This document shows positions 45,107-55,104 of a stretch of DNA of 64,000 bases, one piece after another. The stretch is taken from positions 52,277 to 116,276 of the forward strand of contig CACBOY010000002.1 of NCBI GenBank assembly GCA_902540995.1, given 5' to 3'. This DNA is from an uncultured SAR86 cluster bacterium. GTDB lineage: Bacteria; Pseudomonadota; Gammaproteobacteria; Magnimaribacterales; AG-339-G14. The translations under genes and the position numbers were made by a program. Below the pieces are notes generated by a model. It was not told the DNA's origin. It worked only from the letters and a program-made list of their open reading frames with translations, and made no database searches. The number at the start of each line of letters is the position of its first letter. Positions within the stretch are counted from its first letter, which is position 1.

Positions 45107-46335
45107 CTCAAAGCGCCACCAGTCTGGTATTCAATGACGCGAGTTTCAAAGAAATTCTTTTCTTTACGCAAGTCCATGATCTCAGACATCCAAGGAAAAG
45201 GATTAGTTGCATTAGGAAATTCTTCTTCAAGTCCAATTTGGGTAAGTCTTCGGTTTGCAATGAATCTTAAATAATCGGACATACTCTCTGCATTCATCCC
45301 TAAAATACCACCGGGCATGGTGTCATGAGCGTACTCTATTTCCAACTGCGTTCCTTGCAGAATCATATTCCTAGCTTCGGTTTGCATAGCTTCATCCCAG
45401 AGCTGAGGGTTTTCAAGTTTAATCTGATTGATCATATCTATTCCAAAATTAACATGCATAGATTCATCTCTTAAAATGTATTGGAATTGTTCCGCCGTTC
45501 CTGTCATTTTATTTCTGTTACCCATCGATAATATTTGGGTAAAACCACAGTAAAAGAAAATTCCTTCCAATACACAGTAAAAGGCGATTAGATTCCTCAA
45601 TAAAGTTTTATCGTCCTCTAATGACCCAGTTTTAAAATTCTGGTCAGCGAGAGATTCTGTAAAAGGGAGAGCCCAAGCAGCTTTTCTTGCTACCGAAGGG
45701 ATTTCTTTGTACATATTAAAGATTTCTCCTTCATCCATACCTAAAGATTCAATAACATACTGATAGGCATGAGTATGAATCGCTTCTTCCAAAGCTTGTC
45801 TCAATAAATACTGTCTACATTCTGGATTTGTGATGTGTCGGTATACGGATAGGACGATATTATTTGCCACCAATGAGTCAGCTGTAGAAAAAAATCCAAG
45901 ATTTCTCATTACGATTCTCCTTTCGTCCTCGGTAAGGCCATTAGGGTCTTTCCAGAGGGCTACATCAGCAGTCATATTTATTTCTTGTGGCATCCAATGA
46001 TTGGCACTGCCATCAAGATATTTTTGCCAAGCCCAATCGTACTTGAAGGGAACCAATTGATTTACATCTGCTCGGCAGTTGATCATTTGCTTTTGATCAA
46101 CGTCGACTCTACTAGATGCACCTTCTAACTCTTCTAAGCCTTTTTCTATATCCAGATTATCCAGAGCTTCGGATACATCATTAATTGCGCCTGTACTTAT
46201 TTGCGGATTTTTTGCTGGAGTTACAGCATCATCATTCACAACTACAGATTGTTGCATTGCGACTTGCGCTTTTGCCGGTTCAGCTACCGGCGTTTTTTGT
46301 GTTTCTTCTGAGTTAAAGTCATCCCAAGATAACAT
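45097..46335 (-). CDS. nrdB: Class Ia ribonucleotide reductase beta subunit
   Basis: 412 residues. Di-iron ligands in [11 protein letters not shown] (Glu184, His187), [10 protein letters not shown] (Glu257) and [10 protein letters not shown] (Glu291, His294); Tyr191, four residues after His187, is in the radical-tyrosine position. An unusual ~85-residue N-terminal part is low-complexity after the conserved MLSWDDF; the C-terminus GGALSWD is the tail that docks in NrdA. It supplies the radical for dNTP synthesis. It follows nrdA by 18 nt on the minus strand. Confidence 0.96.
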   Translation of the reverse strand: MLSWDDFNSEETQKTPVAEPAKAQVAMQQSVVVNDDAVTPAKNPQISTGAINDVSEALDNLDIEKGLEELEGASSRVDVDQKQMINCRADVNQLVPFKYDWAWQKYLDGSANHWMPQEINMTADVALWKDPNGLTEDERRIVMRNLGFFSTADSLVANNIVLSVYRHITNPECRQYLLRQALEEAIHTHAYQYVIESLGMDEGEIFNMYKEIPSVARKAAWALPFTESLADQNFKTGSLEDDKTLLRNLIAFYCVLEGIFFYCGFTQILSMGNRNKMTGTAEQFQYILRDESMHVNFGIDMINQIKLENPQLWDEAMQTEARNMILQGTQLEIEYAHDTMPGGILGMNAESMSDYLRFIANRRLTQIGLEEEFPNATNPFPWMSEIMDLRKEKNFFETRVIEYQTGGALSWD

Positions 46336-46353
46336 AGCTACCTCCTTATAAAA

Positions 46354-49170
46354 TTACTGACATGCCTCGCAGTCAGGATCGTCAATGGAACACGCTTCTG
46401 GCTGATCATAGGTTTTAGGTTCAGTCTTCACGGCATTGAGCTCCATATTGGTTATTGTTGATTTTTCGGTTGTTGTGGCACTTCTTGATCTTAGATAGTA
46501 AGTCGTTTTCAAACCTCTTAACCATGCCATTCGGTACATAACATCAAGTTTCTTACCGTTAGGCTCTGAAACATAGAGATTCAACGACTGACTTTGATCT
46601 ATCCATTTTTGTCTTCTGCTTGCTGCTTCAATTAACCACTTGGGCTCTACCTCAAAAGATGTAGCGAACAGCTTCTTAATGTCTTCTGGTACTCTGGCTA
46701 TACTTTCTAAGCTTCCGTTGAGGTTTTTAAGATCGTAAACCATAACCTCATCCCACATATCTATTTCTTTAAGCGCATCAACTAGATGCATGTTTATGAC
46801 AGTAAACTCTCCAGAGAGATTTGATTTCACAAACAGGTTTGAATAGGTTGGTTCGATTGATTGAGTTAAGCCTGTGATATTGGCAATCGTTGCTGTTGGT
46901 GCTATTGCCATAGTATTTGAGTTTCTCATTCCTTGAGTTTTGACTTTTTCTCTAAGTGCGTCCCAGTCAAGACGAGTTGTCTTATCAACTTCGATGTAGT
47001 CTTTTCCTCTTTGTTTTTCAAGAATTTCAATTGAGTCAAGTGGTAATATTCCTTGACTCCAAAGAGAACCTTCAAAAGAAGAGTAAGAACCCCTTTCTTT
47101 TGCTAAATCAGAAGATGCGTTTATTGCCATATAGCTCACTAATTCCATTGATTCATCAGCAAAATCAACTGCTGCTTCTGACGCGTAAGGTATTTTCTTA
47201 ATGTAAAGCGCATCTTGGAAACCCATGATTCCCATACCTATAGGTCTGTGCTTAAAGTTAGAGTTTTCTGCCTGAGGCACTGCGTAGTAGTTTATGTCTA
47301 TCACGTTATCGAGCATTCTTATTGCAGTGGTAACGTTCTCTTCCAATTTCTCTTTGTCTAGGTTTCCTTCTGCATCAAGATGATTAGGAATGTTTATTGA
47401 ACCTAAGTTACAAACTGCAATTTCATCATTTGAAGTATTAAGTGTAATTTCTGTACACAGGTTTGATGAATGAATTACCCCAGTATGTTGTTGCGGAGAC
47501 CTGAGGTTACAAGCGTCTTTAAAGGTTATCCAAGGATGGCCGGTTTCAAAAAGCATGGACAATATTTTTCGCCATAATTCTTCCGCTTCCACTTCTTTAT
47601 ATGCTTTAAGCTTTCCTTCCTGAGCAAGCTTTTCGTATTCCTCATACTTTTCTCTGAAGGCTTCCCCAGAAAGATCATGCAATTCAGGTGTCTCATTTGG
47701 AGTGAAGAGGGTCCACTTTTTCCCTTCAAACACTCTTTCCATGAAGAGGTCTGGAACCCAATTGGCTGTATTCATATCGTGTGTTCTTCTTCTATCGTCT
47801 CCAGTATTTTTTCTAAGCTCAACAAATTCTTCGATATCCAGGTGCCAGGTTTCTAGATATGCACAAACAGCTCCCTTTCTTTTTCCACCTTGATTTACAG
47901 CAACTGCTGTATCGTTTACTACTTTTAAAAATGGAACCACCCCTTGAGATTTCCCATTTGTACCTTTTATATGGGCTCCCATTCCTCTTACAGGTGTCCA
48001 GTCGTTACCTAGACCGCCTGCCCATTTTGAAAGCATGGCGTTATCTTGAAGTGCGCCATAAATTCCATGCAAGTCATCGGGGACAGTAGTCAAATAACAC
48101 GAGGACAATTGAGAATGCATAGTTCCTGCATTGAATAGGGTAGGCGTTGAACTCATATAATCGAATGAAGACAGCAACTTGTAGAATTCTAGGGCTCGTT
48201 GTTCTCTGTTTTCCTCGTTAAGGGCCAAGCCCATTGCCACTCTCATGTAGAATACTTGCGGGAGTTCAAATCTTATTTCATTCGAGTGAATGAAATACCT
48301 GTCATAAAGAGTTTGAATGCCCAGGTAAGAAAAAAGTAAGTCATTGTCTGGAATCATCGCTTTACCGAGTAAATCCAAGTCATAGTTTGCTAGCTCTGGG
48401 TTAAGAAGTTCTAACTCAATTCCTTTTTTTACAAATGCATTTAAAGCCTCAGGGTAGAGAGCTGACATTTCCACATGAGTTGCATTCTCTGTTATCTCTA
48501 GGAAAGAAAGAGCCTCTGACCTTAGACTGTCTAACAGAATTCGTGCTGTTGCAAAAGTATAGTTTGGCTCCACTTCAACGAGTGAACGCGCGGAGAGCAC
48601 CAATGCCTCTTTTACTTCATGTTCTGGCGCTCCTTCATAGAGGTTTTTGTTTGCTTCTGAAATTATTTTTTCACTGTCTGTTCCCTCTAAGCCATTGCAA
48701 GCTTCTTTTGCTATAACCTCAATTCTTTCAGAAGTTTCAAGTTCCTCCTTTTCTGGACGATCGTGAATATGAGTTTCTATTGCTCTTTGATTTGCTCTTT
48801 CAGCACGGTATAAAACGTATTCTCTTGCAACCTTGTGTTCTTCAGAGCGCATCAAAGCCAGTTCTACCTGATCTTGAATTTCTTCTATATGTATAGTTCC
48901 GCCAGATGGCATTCTCTTTCTAAAGATATCTTCAACTTGGCTACTTAAAGCCGATACTCTGCTATGAACGCTTGAAGATGCTGCTGCAGCACTAGTATGT
49001 ACTGCCAGAAAAGCCTTTGTAATGGCAATTTCTATTTTAGAACCATCAAAATCAACCACGGATCCATTTCTCTTTATAATTCTTAGTTGACCTGGCGAAA
49101 CCATAGCTTTTTTTGGTTCCGATTGAACTGATTCTTGCTTATTCTCTTCTATTGTTCCTGTTGTTTCCAA
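46354..49170 (-). CDS. nrdA: Class Ia ribonucleotide reductase alpha subunit
   Basis: 938 residues. The N-terminal ATP-cone (about 28-120; IIKRNGSVVDFDGSKIEIAI) gives allosteric control. Active-site residues: SSCYLTT, NLCTEITLNT (Cys and Glu), MAIAPTATIANITG, and the radical-transfer tyrosines in LKTTYYLRS. The C-terminal redox pair is in PDCEACQ. It reduces NDPs to dNDPs with NrdB. TTG start at 49170 with AAGGAA just upstream. A 22-bp palindrome of NrdR-box type lies 40-60 nt before the start. Confidence 0.97.
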   Translation of the reverse strand: METTGTIEENKQESVQSEPKKAMVSPGQLRIIKRNGSVVDFDGSKIEIAITKAFLAVHTSAAAASSSVHSRVSALSSQVEDIFRKRMPSGGTIHIEEIQDQVELALMRSEEHKVAREYVLYRAERANQRAIETHIHDRPEKEELETSERIEVIAKEACNGLEGTDSEKIISEANKNLYEGAPEHEVKEALVLSARSLVEVEPNYTFATARILLDSLRSEALSFLEITENATHVEMSALYPEALNAFVKKGIELELLNPELANYDLDLLGKAMIPDNDLLFSYLGIQTLYDRYFIHSNEIRFELPQVFYMRVAMGLALNEENREQRALEFYKLLSSFDYMSSTPTLFNAGTMHSQLSSCYLTTVPDDLHGIYGALQDNAMLSKWAGGLGNDWTPVRGMGAHIKGTNGKSQGVVPFLKVVNDTAVAVNQGGKRKGAVCAYLETWHLDIEEFVELRKNTGDDRRRTHDMNTANWVPDLFMERVFEGKKWTLFTPNETPELHDLSGEAFREKYEEYEKLAQEGKLKAYKEVEAEELWRKILSMLFETGHPWITFKDACNLRSPQQHTGVIHSSNLCTEITLNTSNDEIAVCNLGSINIPNHLDAEGNLDKEKLEENVTTAIRMLDNVIDINYYAVPQAENSNFKHRPIGMGIMGFQDALYIKKIPYASEAAVDFADESMELVSYMAINASSDLAKERGSYSSFEGSLWSQGILPLDSIEILEKQRGKDYIEVDKTTRLDWDALREKVKTQGMRNSNTMAIAPTATIANITGLTQSIEPTYSNLFVKSNLSGEFTVINMHLVDALKEIDMWDEVMVYDLKNLNGSLESIARVPEDIKKLFATSFEVEPKWLIEAASRRQKWIDQSQSLNLYVSEPNGKKLDVMYRMAWLRGLKTTYYLRSRSATTTEKSTITNMELNAVKTEPKTYDQPEACSIDDPDCEACQ

Positions 49171-49209
49171 AACAATTCCTTCTTAAAAAATTAACTAAAA
49201 TAGGTGTAA

Positions 49210-49231
49210 AAAACACAACATGTTGTGTTTT
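49210..49231. promoter_or_regulatory. Perfect 22-bp palindrome, candidate NrdR box for nrdAB
   Basis: The core ACACAACATGTTGTGT (49213-49228) is perfectly symmetrical, extended by AAA/TTT on each side. NrdR boxes have the form ACAC-A-A-T-T-GTGT over 16 bp, and this site lies directly upstream of nrdA. Only one clear box is seen; the usual second box about three helical turns away is not evident. Confidence 0.65.
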
Positions 49232-49335
49232 CTTAACAATGGAGTACAAGATAAAGGGTTTTTAACAAAAAAGCAATACAACAATTTATGAAAATTTAGT
49301 GGATAGGCTGTGTATAAGTGTATATAAATGTGTCC

Positions 49336-50778
49336 ATGTCTAAGTATTACATCTCAATAGATCAAGGCACCACAAGTTCTAGGGCAGTTCTATACGACAG
49401 CTCCTTTAACCAAATAACTCAAGAACAACAAGAATTTAGACAACACTATCCCGCTGAAGGATTGGTTGAGCATGACCCTGAAGAAATTTGGACTTCAGTG
49501 CTAAATACAGTGAATTCCTTGATGAACAAGAAAGGCATCAAGAGCTCAGATGTGATCTCCATTGGCATAACCAATCAAAGAGAAACGGTAATGCTTTGGG
49601 ACAAAGATGGCAAAGTTTTAGATAAAGCCATTGTATGGCAAGATCGCAGAACAACAGAATTTTGTGAAGAACTCAAAGCCAAAGGCATTGAGTCAGAAGT
49701 AACAAAAAAAACTGGTCTTTTACTCGATCCTTACTTTTCCGCAACCAAAGCTCGTTGGTTATTAAGAGAACACAAAATTGATCCAAACAAATATTTTTTT
49801 GGCACTATTGATACCTTTCTTGTTTGGAAGTTAACAGAAGGAAAAAGCTTCAAAACAGACGTAACCAATGCATCAAGGACATTATTATTGAATATTGATT
49901 CTGTCGAGTGGGATATGAACTTGATAGATATATTTGAGTTAGGCGGATTAAATTTACCCGAAGTAACAAAGAACACCACAGATTTTGGCTCAACTAAGCT
50001 TTTTGGGGGAGAAATAAAAATTTCTGGCATTGCAGGAGACCAACAAGCATCTCTAATAGGACAAGGTTGTTTTGCTAAAGGACAGTTAAAAAGTACCTAT
50101 GGCACAGGATGTTTTTTAATGGCAAACACAGGCAGAAAAAGACAAAACTCTTCAAATAAGCTTCTATCAACGATAGCCTACCAAGTGGACGATTTGTGCT
50201 ATGCCTTGGAAGGAAGTATTTTTATGGCTGGAGCTAATTTTCAATGGCTTCGAGACAAAATGAATTTTTTCGAAGACGTCAGCGAATCTGAAGAACTGGC
50301 TAAAAGAGCAGATCCCAATACCAACGTTTTTCTAATTCCTGCTTTTGTGGGTTTAGGAGCTCCGCATTGGTTTCCTGAAGCCAGAGGAGCTATTTTTGGA
50401 CTTACAAGAGACTCCGGAAGAGAAGAATTGAGTTTAGCTACCCATGAAGCAGTCGCTTTTCAAACCAAAGAGATCATATCTTCTTTAAAAAATGACGGCG
50501 TAAAAGTGGATAGTGTAAGAATTGATGGTGGTTTAACGAGAAATGCTTTTTTTAATCAGATTTTATCCAGCGTTATTGAATTGGAAGTATTGTGTTCCAA
50601 AACGGTTGAATCTACTGCTTTAGGAGCCGCTTATCTTGCTGGTATTGGAGCTGGGGAAGTATCTTTGCAAGATGTTTCCAAGAATTGGTCTCCCAAGGCA
50701 GAGTACAATCCGGATTCCAACTATGATTTAGGACGCTACGATACCTGGAAAGAATTTTTAAACAGATTAATCAGCTAA
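49336..50778 (+). CDS. glpK: Glycerol kinase
   Basis: 480 residues from ATG 49336. FGGY kinase: ISIDQGTTSSRAVLYD at the N-terminus, GITNQRETVMLWDKDG, VWQDRRTTEFCEEL, AGDQQASLIGQGCF and RIDGGLTRNAFFNQI. It phosphorylates glycerol to glycerol-3-phosphate. An in-frame GTG at 49318 would add six residues without family support. Its 3' end overlaps the convergent argF gene by 12 nt. No glpF or glpD gene is in view. Confidence 0.95.
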   Translation: MSKYYISIDQGTTSSRAVLYDSSFNQITQEQQEFRQHYPAEGLVEHDPEEIWTSVLNTVNSLMNKKGIKSSDVISIGITNQRETVMLWDKDGKVLDKAIVWQDRRTTEFCEELKAKGIESEVTKKTGLLLDPYFSATKARWLLREHKIDPNKYFFGTIDTFLVWKLTEGKSFKTDVTNASRTLLLNIDSVEWDMNLIDIFELGGLNLPEVTKNTTDFGSTKLFGGEIKISGIAGDQQASLIGQGCFAKGQLKSTYGTGCFLMANTGRKRQNSSNKLLSTIAYQVDDLCYALEGSIFMAGANFQWLRDKMNFFEDVSESEELAKRADPNTNVFLIPAFVGLGAPHWFPEARGAIFGLTRDSGREELSLATHEAVAFQTKEIISSLKNDGVKVDSVRIDGGLTRNAFFNQILSSVIELEVLCSKTVESTALGAAYLAGIGAGEVSLQDVSKNWSPKAEYNPDSNYDLGRYDTWKEFLNRLIS

Positions 50779-51663
50779 CAAAAATTCAAGAAGGCTTTGC
50801 TGAGCATGCAATCTATTTTCTGCCTGGTCCCAGACCATACTTTGAGGATGTTCTAGCATTGTGAAGCTTATTTCTTCTCCCCTGTGAGCAGGCAAGCAAT
50901 GTAAAAAGATTGCATTGTCATCAGCAAGATCCATGTCTTGTTCTTCAACAAAGAAATTTTTAAAGGTTTTTCTTCTCTCTTTTGCAGAGGTTTCATTGTT
51001 CATGGAAGTCCACACATCAGTCGTGACGATTTGGGCTTTTTCAAGGGCTTCTTTTTTTGAGGATGCTAATGTTATGAAATCTTTAGCCTTATTTAGCAAT
51101 GGCTGATAGGGCTCGCAACCCTTAGGACAAAAAATACTAATTTCAAAATCAAAAATAGAGGAAGCTTCAATATAAGAATTGCAAACATTATTCCCATCTC
51201 CAATCCAGCATACTTTGCTAAGAACTTCTCCCTCATTTTTCTCTTTGAAAGTCATCAAGTCAGCAAGAATTTGACAGGGATGAAATAAATCAGTTAAACC
51301 GTTAATCACAGGAACAGAGGAGTTTTCTGAAAAAAGCTTCAATTCTTCATGACTGTCGTTTCTAATTACCACGGCATCAACCATGGAAGACAATACTTTA
51401 GAAGTATCTGCAATTGGCTCACCTCTGGACATTTGTAACTCAGATGAACTTAGGAAAATTGTGTTACCCCCCAATTTATTCATAGCTACTTCGAAGGAAA
51501 CTCTCGTTCTAGTTGAGGGTTTTTGAAAAATTAAACCTAGAGTTTTTTTATCAAAAAGATTTGATGTTTCTGATTTTGATTTTATTTCTATTGCTCTATC
51601 AATGATATTGCTGAGGTCTTGTCTCGAAAAATTTTCAAAATTTAAGAAATGCTTTGGTCTCAT
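50767..51663 (-). CDS. argF: Ornithine carbamoyltransferase
   Basis: 298 residues. Carbamoyl phosphate site QKPSTRTRVSFEVAM, then ADTSKVLSSMVDAVVIRN, FHPCQILADLMT, and the ornithine site HCLPAHRGEEI. It makes citrulline in arginine biosynthesis. Divergent from serA (72-nt gap), and its coding end overlaps the glpK end by 12 nt in opposite orientation. Confidence 0.96.
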   Translation of the reverse strand: MRPKHFLNFENFSRQDLSNIIDRAIEIKSKSETSNLFDKKTLGLIFQKPSTRTRVSFEVAMNKLGGNTIFLSSSELQMSRGEPIADTSKVLSSMVDAVVIRNDSHEELKLFSENSSVPVINGLTDLFHPCQILADLMTFKEKNEGEVLSKVCWIGDGNNVCNSYIEASSIFDFEISIFCPKGCEPYQPLLNKAKDFITLASSKKEALEKAQIVTTDVWTSMNNETSAKERRKTFKNFFVEEQDMDLADDNAIFLHCLPAHRGEEISFTMLEHPQSMVWDQAENRLHAQQSLLEFLLAD

Positions 51664-51735
51664 TTAATTTAAGTTATAGAATTGCAGGTTCAAAAAACTA
51701 ATACTAATAGACTTCATTAAATAAATAAAATTCAT

Positions 51736-52917
51736 ATGACGCAAAAAATTAAAACCTTCAATGCTATTGCTGAGAAGGGCCTAAATATCCTTCAAGAAAA
51801 AAAATTTGAGGTATCTGATGGTCTTTCTGATCCTGATGCAATTATTTTGAGAAGCCACAAACTCAAAAAGGAAGACTTTGGAAACAATCTAAAAGCCATA
51901 GCCAGAGCTGGGGCAGGGGTAAATAACATCCCTGTCGAAGAATGTTCTGAGCTTGGAATTCCTGTATTTAACACTCCAGGGGCGAATGCTAATGCAGTTA
52001 AAGAAATAGTGTTAGCAGCACTTTTAATGTCTTCCAGAGGTCTTTTTCAAGGAGCTAATTTTGTAAATTCAATAGAAGAGTCAAATCAAGAAGAATTAAA
52101 ACCTTTAATTGAGTCTGGAAAAAAAAGCTTTAAGGGCAGAGAATTAACTGGCGGAACTTTAGGCGTTGTTGGTATGGGGGCTATAGGCTCTAAAGTTGCT
52201 GATATGGGAGTAATGTTAGGTATGAATGTTATTGGCTATGATCCAGCTATAACTGTTGAAGCTGCTTGGAAATTGCCTAATAAAGTTGAACGAAAAGAGA
52301 GTATTGAAGATGTTTTCAAAGAATCTGACTACATCTCTCTTCATGTACCAGCAAATGATAAAACTAAGGGTCTTATAAATTCTGATTTACTCAAAAATGC
52401 CAAAAAGGGCTTAAGACTTATAAATTTTGCGAGAGATGAGATAGTTGTCTCAAAAGACATCATAAAAAGCTTGGATAAAAATATCCTCAGCAAGTACATC
52501 ACAGATTTTGCTGATTTAGACTTAATCTCTAGAGCCAAAATAGCTAACGATGTCATTATTTTGCCTCACATTGGAGCGAGCACAAGCCAAGCAGAAGAAA
52601 ATTGTTCTGTCATGGCCGCTGAACAGCTCGATGATTTTTTAAATAATGGAAACATTAAAAATTCAGTGAATTTTCCCGAGTTAATTGAACCCAGGCCTTC
52701 AGAATTTAGGATTACTCTTTCAAATAAGAACCATCCAGGAATGATAGGTAAAATTACCACCGTACTTGCCGACAATAAATTGAATATTATAGATATGGTA
52801 AACAAAAGTAGAGGTGATATTGCCTACAACGTAATTGATCTGGAAACCAAACCGCCGGAGAAGGTTTTGGTTGAGTTGTCTGCTCTAGATGATGTTATTT
52901 CTGTAAGGGAGGTATAA
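51736..52917 (+). CDS. serA: D-3-phosphoglycerate dehydrogenase
   Basis: 393 residues. Substrate domain with AIARAGAGVNNIPVEECSELGI and FNTPGANANAVKE, NAD motif GVVGMGAIGSKV, catalytic His in ILPHIGASTSQAEE, and a C-terminal ACT domain (SNKNHPGMIGKITTVLADN) likely for serine feedback. It starts serine biosynthesis from 3-phosphoglycerate. serB and serC are not in the window. An SDR gene follows after 2 nt. Confidence 0.94.
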   Translation: MTQKIKTFNAIAEKGLNILQEKKFEVSDGLSDPDAIILRSHKLKKEDFGNNLKAIARAGAGVNNIPVEECSELGIPVFNTPGANANAVKEIVLAALLMSSRGLFQGANFVNSIEESNQEELKPLIESGKKSFKGRELTGGTLGVVGMGAIGSKVADMGVMLGMNVIGYDPAITVEAAWKLPNKVERKESIEDVFKESDYISLHVPANDKTKGLINSDLLKNAKKGLRLINFARDEIVVSKDIIKSLDKNILSKYITDFADLDLISRAKIANDVIILPHIGASTSQAEENCSVMAAEQLDDFLNNGNIKNSVNFPELIEPRPSEFRITLSNKNHPGMIGKITTVLADNKLNIIDMVNKSRGDIAYNVIDLETKPPEKVLVELSALDDVISVREV

Positions 52918-52919
52918 AA

Positions 52920-53681
52920 ATGACTAAACCAGTTGCAATTGTTACAGGTGGAAGTAGAGGTGTTGGCGCCGAGGTTTCAAAACTCCTTGCAAGCAAGGGT
53001 TGGAACATAGCAATAACCTGTTCAAGTTCGATAGAAGCAGCAAATGCGGTAAGTAAGGAGTGTGAAACATTAGGAGCAGAGACAATTGTTCTAAAAGCAG
53101 ATGTTTCACAGCCCGATTCTTGTGCACAAACAGTGAAAGAAACCATAAAAAAATGGGGAAAACTGGATGCTTTGATTAATAATGCCGGCACTACTAAATT
53201 CAATGCACATGATAATTTAGATGGACTTTCCAAAGATGATTTTCTTGGATTGTATGCAACAAATACCGTGGGTCCTTATATGATGATTAAAGAAGCAAGA
53301 GAAAGCCTACTTAAGTCAGATAACCCATCAGTTGTGAATGTTGCCTCTATAGCAGGAGTTTTAGGAATAGGTAGTTCCGTAGCATATGCGGCATCAAAAG
53401 GGGCTTTGATAAATATGACCAAGTCTCTTGCCAGAGCTTTAGGGCCAATCAGAATTAACGCAATCTGTCCTGGATTTATTCAAGGAGATTGGTTGAAAAA
53501 CGGCTTGGGTGAGGAAACTTATGAGTTTGTAAAAAAATCTACTGAAGACAGTGTTCCATTGAACCTAACTTGTACTGCAGAGCAGGTTGCAGAAACAATT
53601 TGTTATTTCATAGAATCAGGATCAACAATAACAGGAGAAACTTTATTGCTTGATGGTGGAATGCATTTAGGCAATTATTAA
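52920..53681 (+). CDS. SDR family oxidoreductase (FabG-like)
   Basis: 253 residues. VAIVTGGSRGVGAEVSKLLA nucleotide motif, LINNAGTTKF, catalytic Ser/Tyr/Lys in NVASIAGVLGIGSSVAYAASK, and C-terminal ITGETLLLDGGMHLG. Typical of NAD(P)-dependent 3-oxoacyl or alcohol dehydrogenases; substrate unknown. Follows serA by 2 nt and converges on the old yellow enzyme gene with a 3-nt gap. Confidence 0.88.
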   Translation: MTKPVAIVTGGSRGVGAEVSKLLASKGWNIAITCSSSIEAANAVSKECETLGAETIVLKADVSQPDSCAQTVKETIKKWGKLDALINNAGTTKFNAHDNLDGLSKDDFLGLYATNTVGPYMMIKEARESLLKSDNPSVVNVASIAGVLGIGSSVAYAASKGALINMTKSLARALGPIRINAICPGFIQGDWLKNGLGEETYEFVKKSTEDSVPLNLTCTAEQVAETICYFIESGSTITGETLLLDGGMHLGNY

Positions 53682-53684
53682 GCC

Positions 53685-54776
53685 CTAAAAATATTTTTCC
53701 ACATATTCTTTTGTAAAACCTACAATCTCCTCTTCTCGTCCTTCTTTAACCTTCAAAACCCATTCTGGATCAGATAAAAGAGCTCTCCCCACGGCAACCA
53801 TATCGAAGTCTCCTCTTTCGAACATCTCAACTAAAGTTTTAATAGAAGAGGTATTAGCTTTGTCATTGCCGACATAGAGGCCTATAAAATCTGAATCCAG
53901 CCCCACACTTCCCACAGTAATAGTGGGCTTGTTGGTTATTTTTTTAGTCCAGCCTGCAAGATTTAAATCAGACCCCTCAAATTCTGGCTCCCAGTATCTT
54001 CTTGTACTGGCATGAAAGACATCAACTCCAGAATCAGATATGGGTCCTAAAAAAGTTTCTAAGTCAGCAGGAGAGGGAGCAAGTCTTGCTTCGTAATCTT
54101 GTTGTTTCCACTGAGAAAATCTCAGCATTATCGGAAAATCATTTCCAACAAGCTTTCTAGCACGTGAAACTATCTCGCAGACAAACTTTGTTCTTAAATC
54201 TTCTTCTTTGCCGTATTCATCTTTTCTTACGTTAGTATCTCGCCAGAAAAATTGATCGATCATATATCCATGAGCTCCATGAAGCTCTACGCCATCAAAA
54301 CCTAACATTTTTATAGTTTCTATATCGTTTACATAGTTCTGAATGAGATCTTCAACATCGTTATCTGTCATTTCATAAGCTACTTTTTTATCTTTTCTGA
54401 CTAAACCTGAGGGTGTATAGCCAGGTACTTCAGGATTTGGGGGTTGCCCGGGTTTTCTTATTCCTCCCACATGCCACAATTGACAAAATATCGTGGAACC
54501 TTCTTCTTGAACCGAGGAAATTAATTTTTTCCAGCCTTCATGAGAATCTTGTCTTAAATTTGGAACATTAGGATAGCCACTTGATGCAGGATGACTTACC
54601 TCAACACCCTCAGTAATGATCATCCCAACCTCTGCAGCCGCTCTTCGTTTGTAATATTCTAAATTTTGATCCGTTGGAATACCGTTCGGAGACATGCTCC
54701 TAGTCATAGGCGCCATAGCGATTCTATTGGGTACAACTAAGTTGTTGATTTTTATTGGTTTAAATAATGCTTCCAT
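53685..54776 (-). CDS. Old yellow enzyme family NADH:flavin oxidoreductase
   Basis: 363 residues, FMN TIM barrel. MEALFKPIKINNLVVPNRIA, MAPMTRSMSPNGIPTDQN, FCQLWHVGG, VELHGAHGYMIDQFFW with the catalytic His pair, and VAVGRALLSDPEWVLKVKEG. The family reduces activated alkenes, nitro compounds or nitrate esters with NAD(P)H. It diverges from ung over a 328-nt gap with DnaA-box-like sites. Confidence 0.9.
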   Translation of the reverse strand: MEALFKPIKINNLVVPNRIAMAPMTRSMSPNGIPTDQNLEYYKRRAAAEVGMIITEGVEVSHPASSGYPNVPNLRQDSHEGWKKLISSVQEEGSTIFCQLWHVGGIRKPGQPPNPEVPGYTPSGLVRKDKKVAYEMTDNDVEDLIQNYVNDIETIKMLGFDGVELHGAHGYMIDQFFWRDTNVRKDEYGKEEDLRTKFVCEIVSRARKLVGNDFPIMLRFSQWKQQDYEARLAPSPADLETFLGPISDSGVDVFHASTRRYWEPEFEGSDLNLAGWTKKITNKPTITVGSVGLDSDFIGLYVGNDKANTSSIKTLVEMFERGDFDMVAVGRALLSDPEWVLKVKEGREEEIVGFTKEYVEKYF

Positions 54777-55104
54777 TTTTACCTCTATTTTTATTCAAAA
54801 TTTATAAGACCTTATTGGAATAAGAATTTTTTTTATAGTAACTTTTATATGACTTACACACAAAAGTTTATTTATTTTTTTTAAATTCAAGTTATGTCCA
54901 TCTTTTACTGCATTATCTTAGTGCAATCTCAATTAGTTTGTAAGTTATTGATTTTATTGAATAATTTTTAAGTGGTTAAAAATTAACCAATTTAGCTAAA
55001 ACACTTCTGTTTAAAGGTTCCAATCAATCTTCCTTATTTTATCCAAAGAGTTATCCACAATTTCTGTGGATAAAAAAAATTAAATATTTGCTAATATTTC
55101 TCTT
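54777..55104. other. 328-nt AT-rich intergenic region between the OYE gene and ung
   Basis: The longest non-coding stretch of the window. I see no ORF, tRNA or clear terminator. It contains A/T-rich blocks (for example around 54820-54850 and 54950-54990), a self-complementary GGTTAAAAATTAACC (54973-54987) and, at the right end, the DnaA-box group at 55039-55073. It must also hold the divergent promoters of the two flanking genes. Confidence 0.6.
55039..55073. promoter_or_regulatory. Cluster of DnaA-box sequences (two perfect, inverted; one near match)
   Basis: TTATCCACA (55051-55059) and its inverted copy TGTGGATAA (55065-55073) are both perfect consensus DnaA boxes separated by 5 nt; TTATCCAAA (55039-55047) has one mismatch. 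The pair forms a hairpin, but the flanking T/A runs are in the wrong place for a terminator. DnaA control of ung or a DnaA-binding locus is possible. Confidence 0.6.

Noticed and set aside
49309..49317. TGTGTATAA, a match to the loose DnaA-box consensus before glpK
   Set aside because: A single degenerate-consensus hit in AT-rich DNA is expected by chance; no neighbouring boxes.
55051..55080. Hairpin of the DnaA-box pair as a transcription terminator
   Set aside because: The run next to the stem is A on the plus strand and lies 5' of the stem on the minus strand, so neither strand has a stem followed by a U-run.
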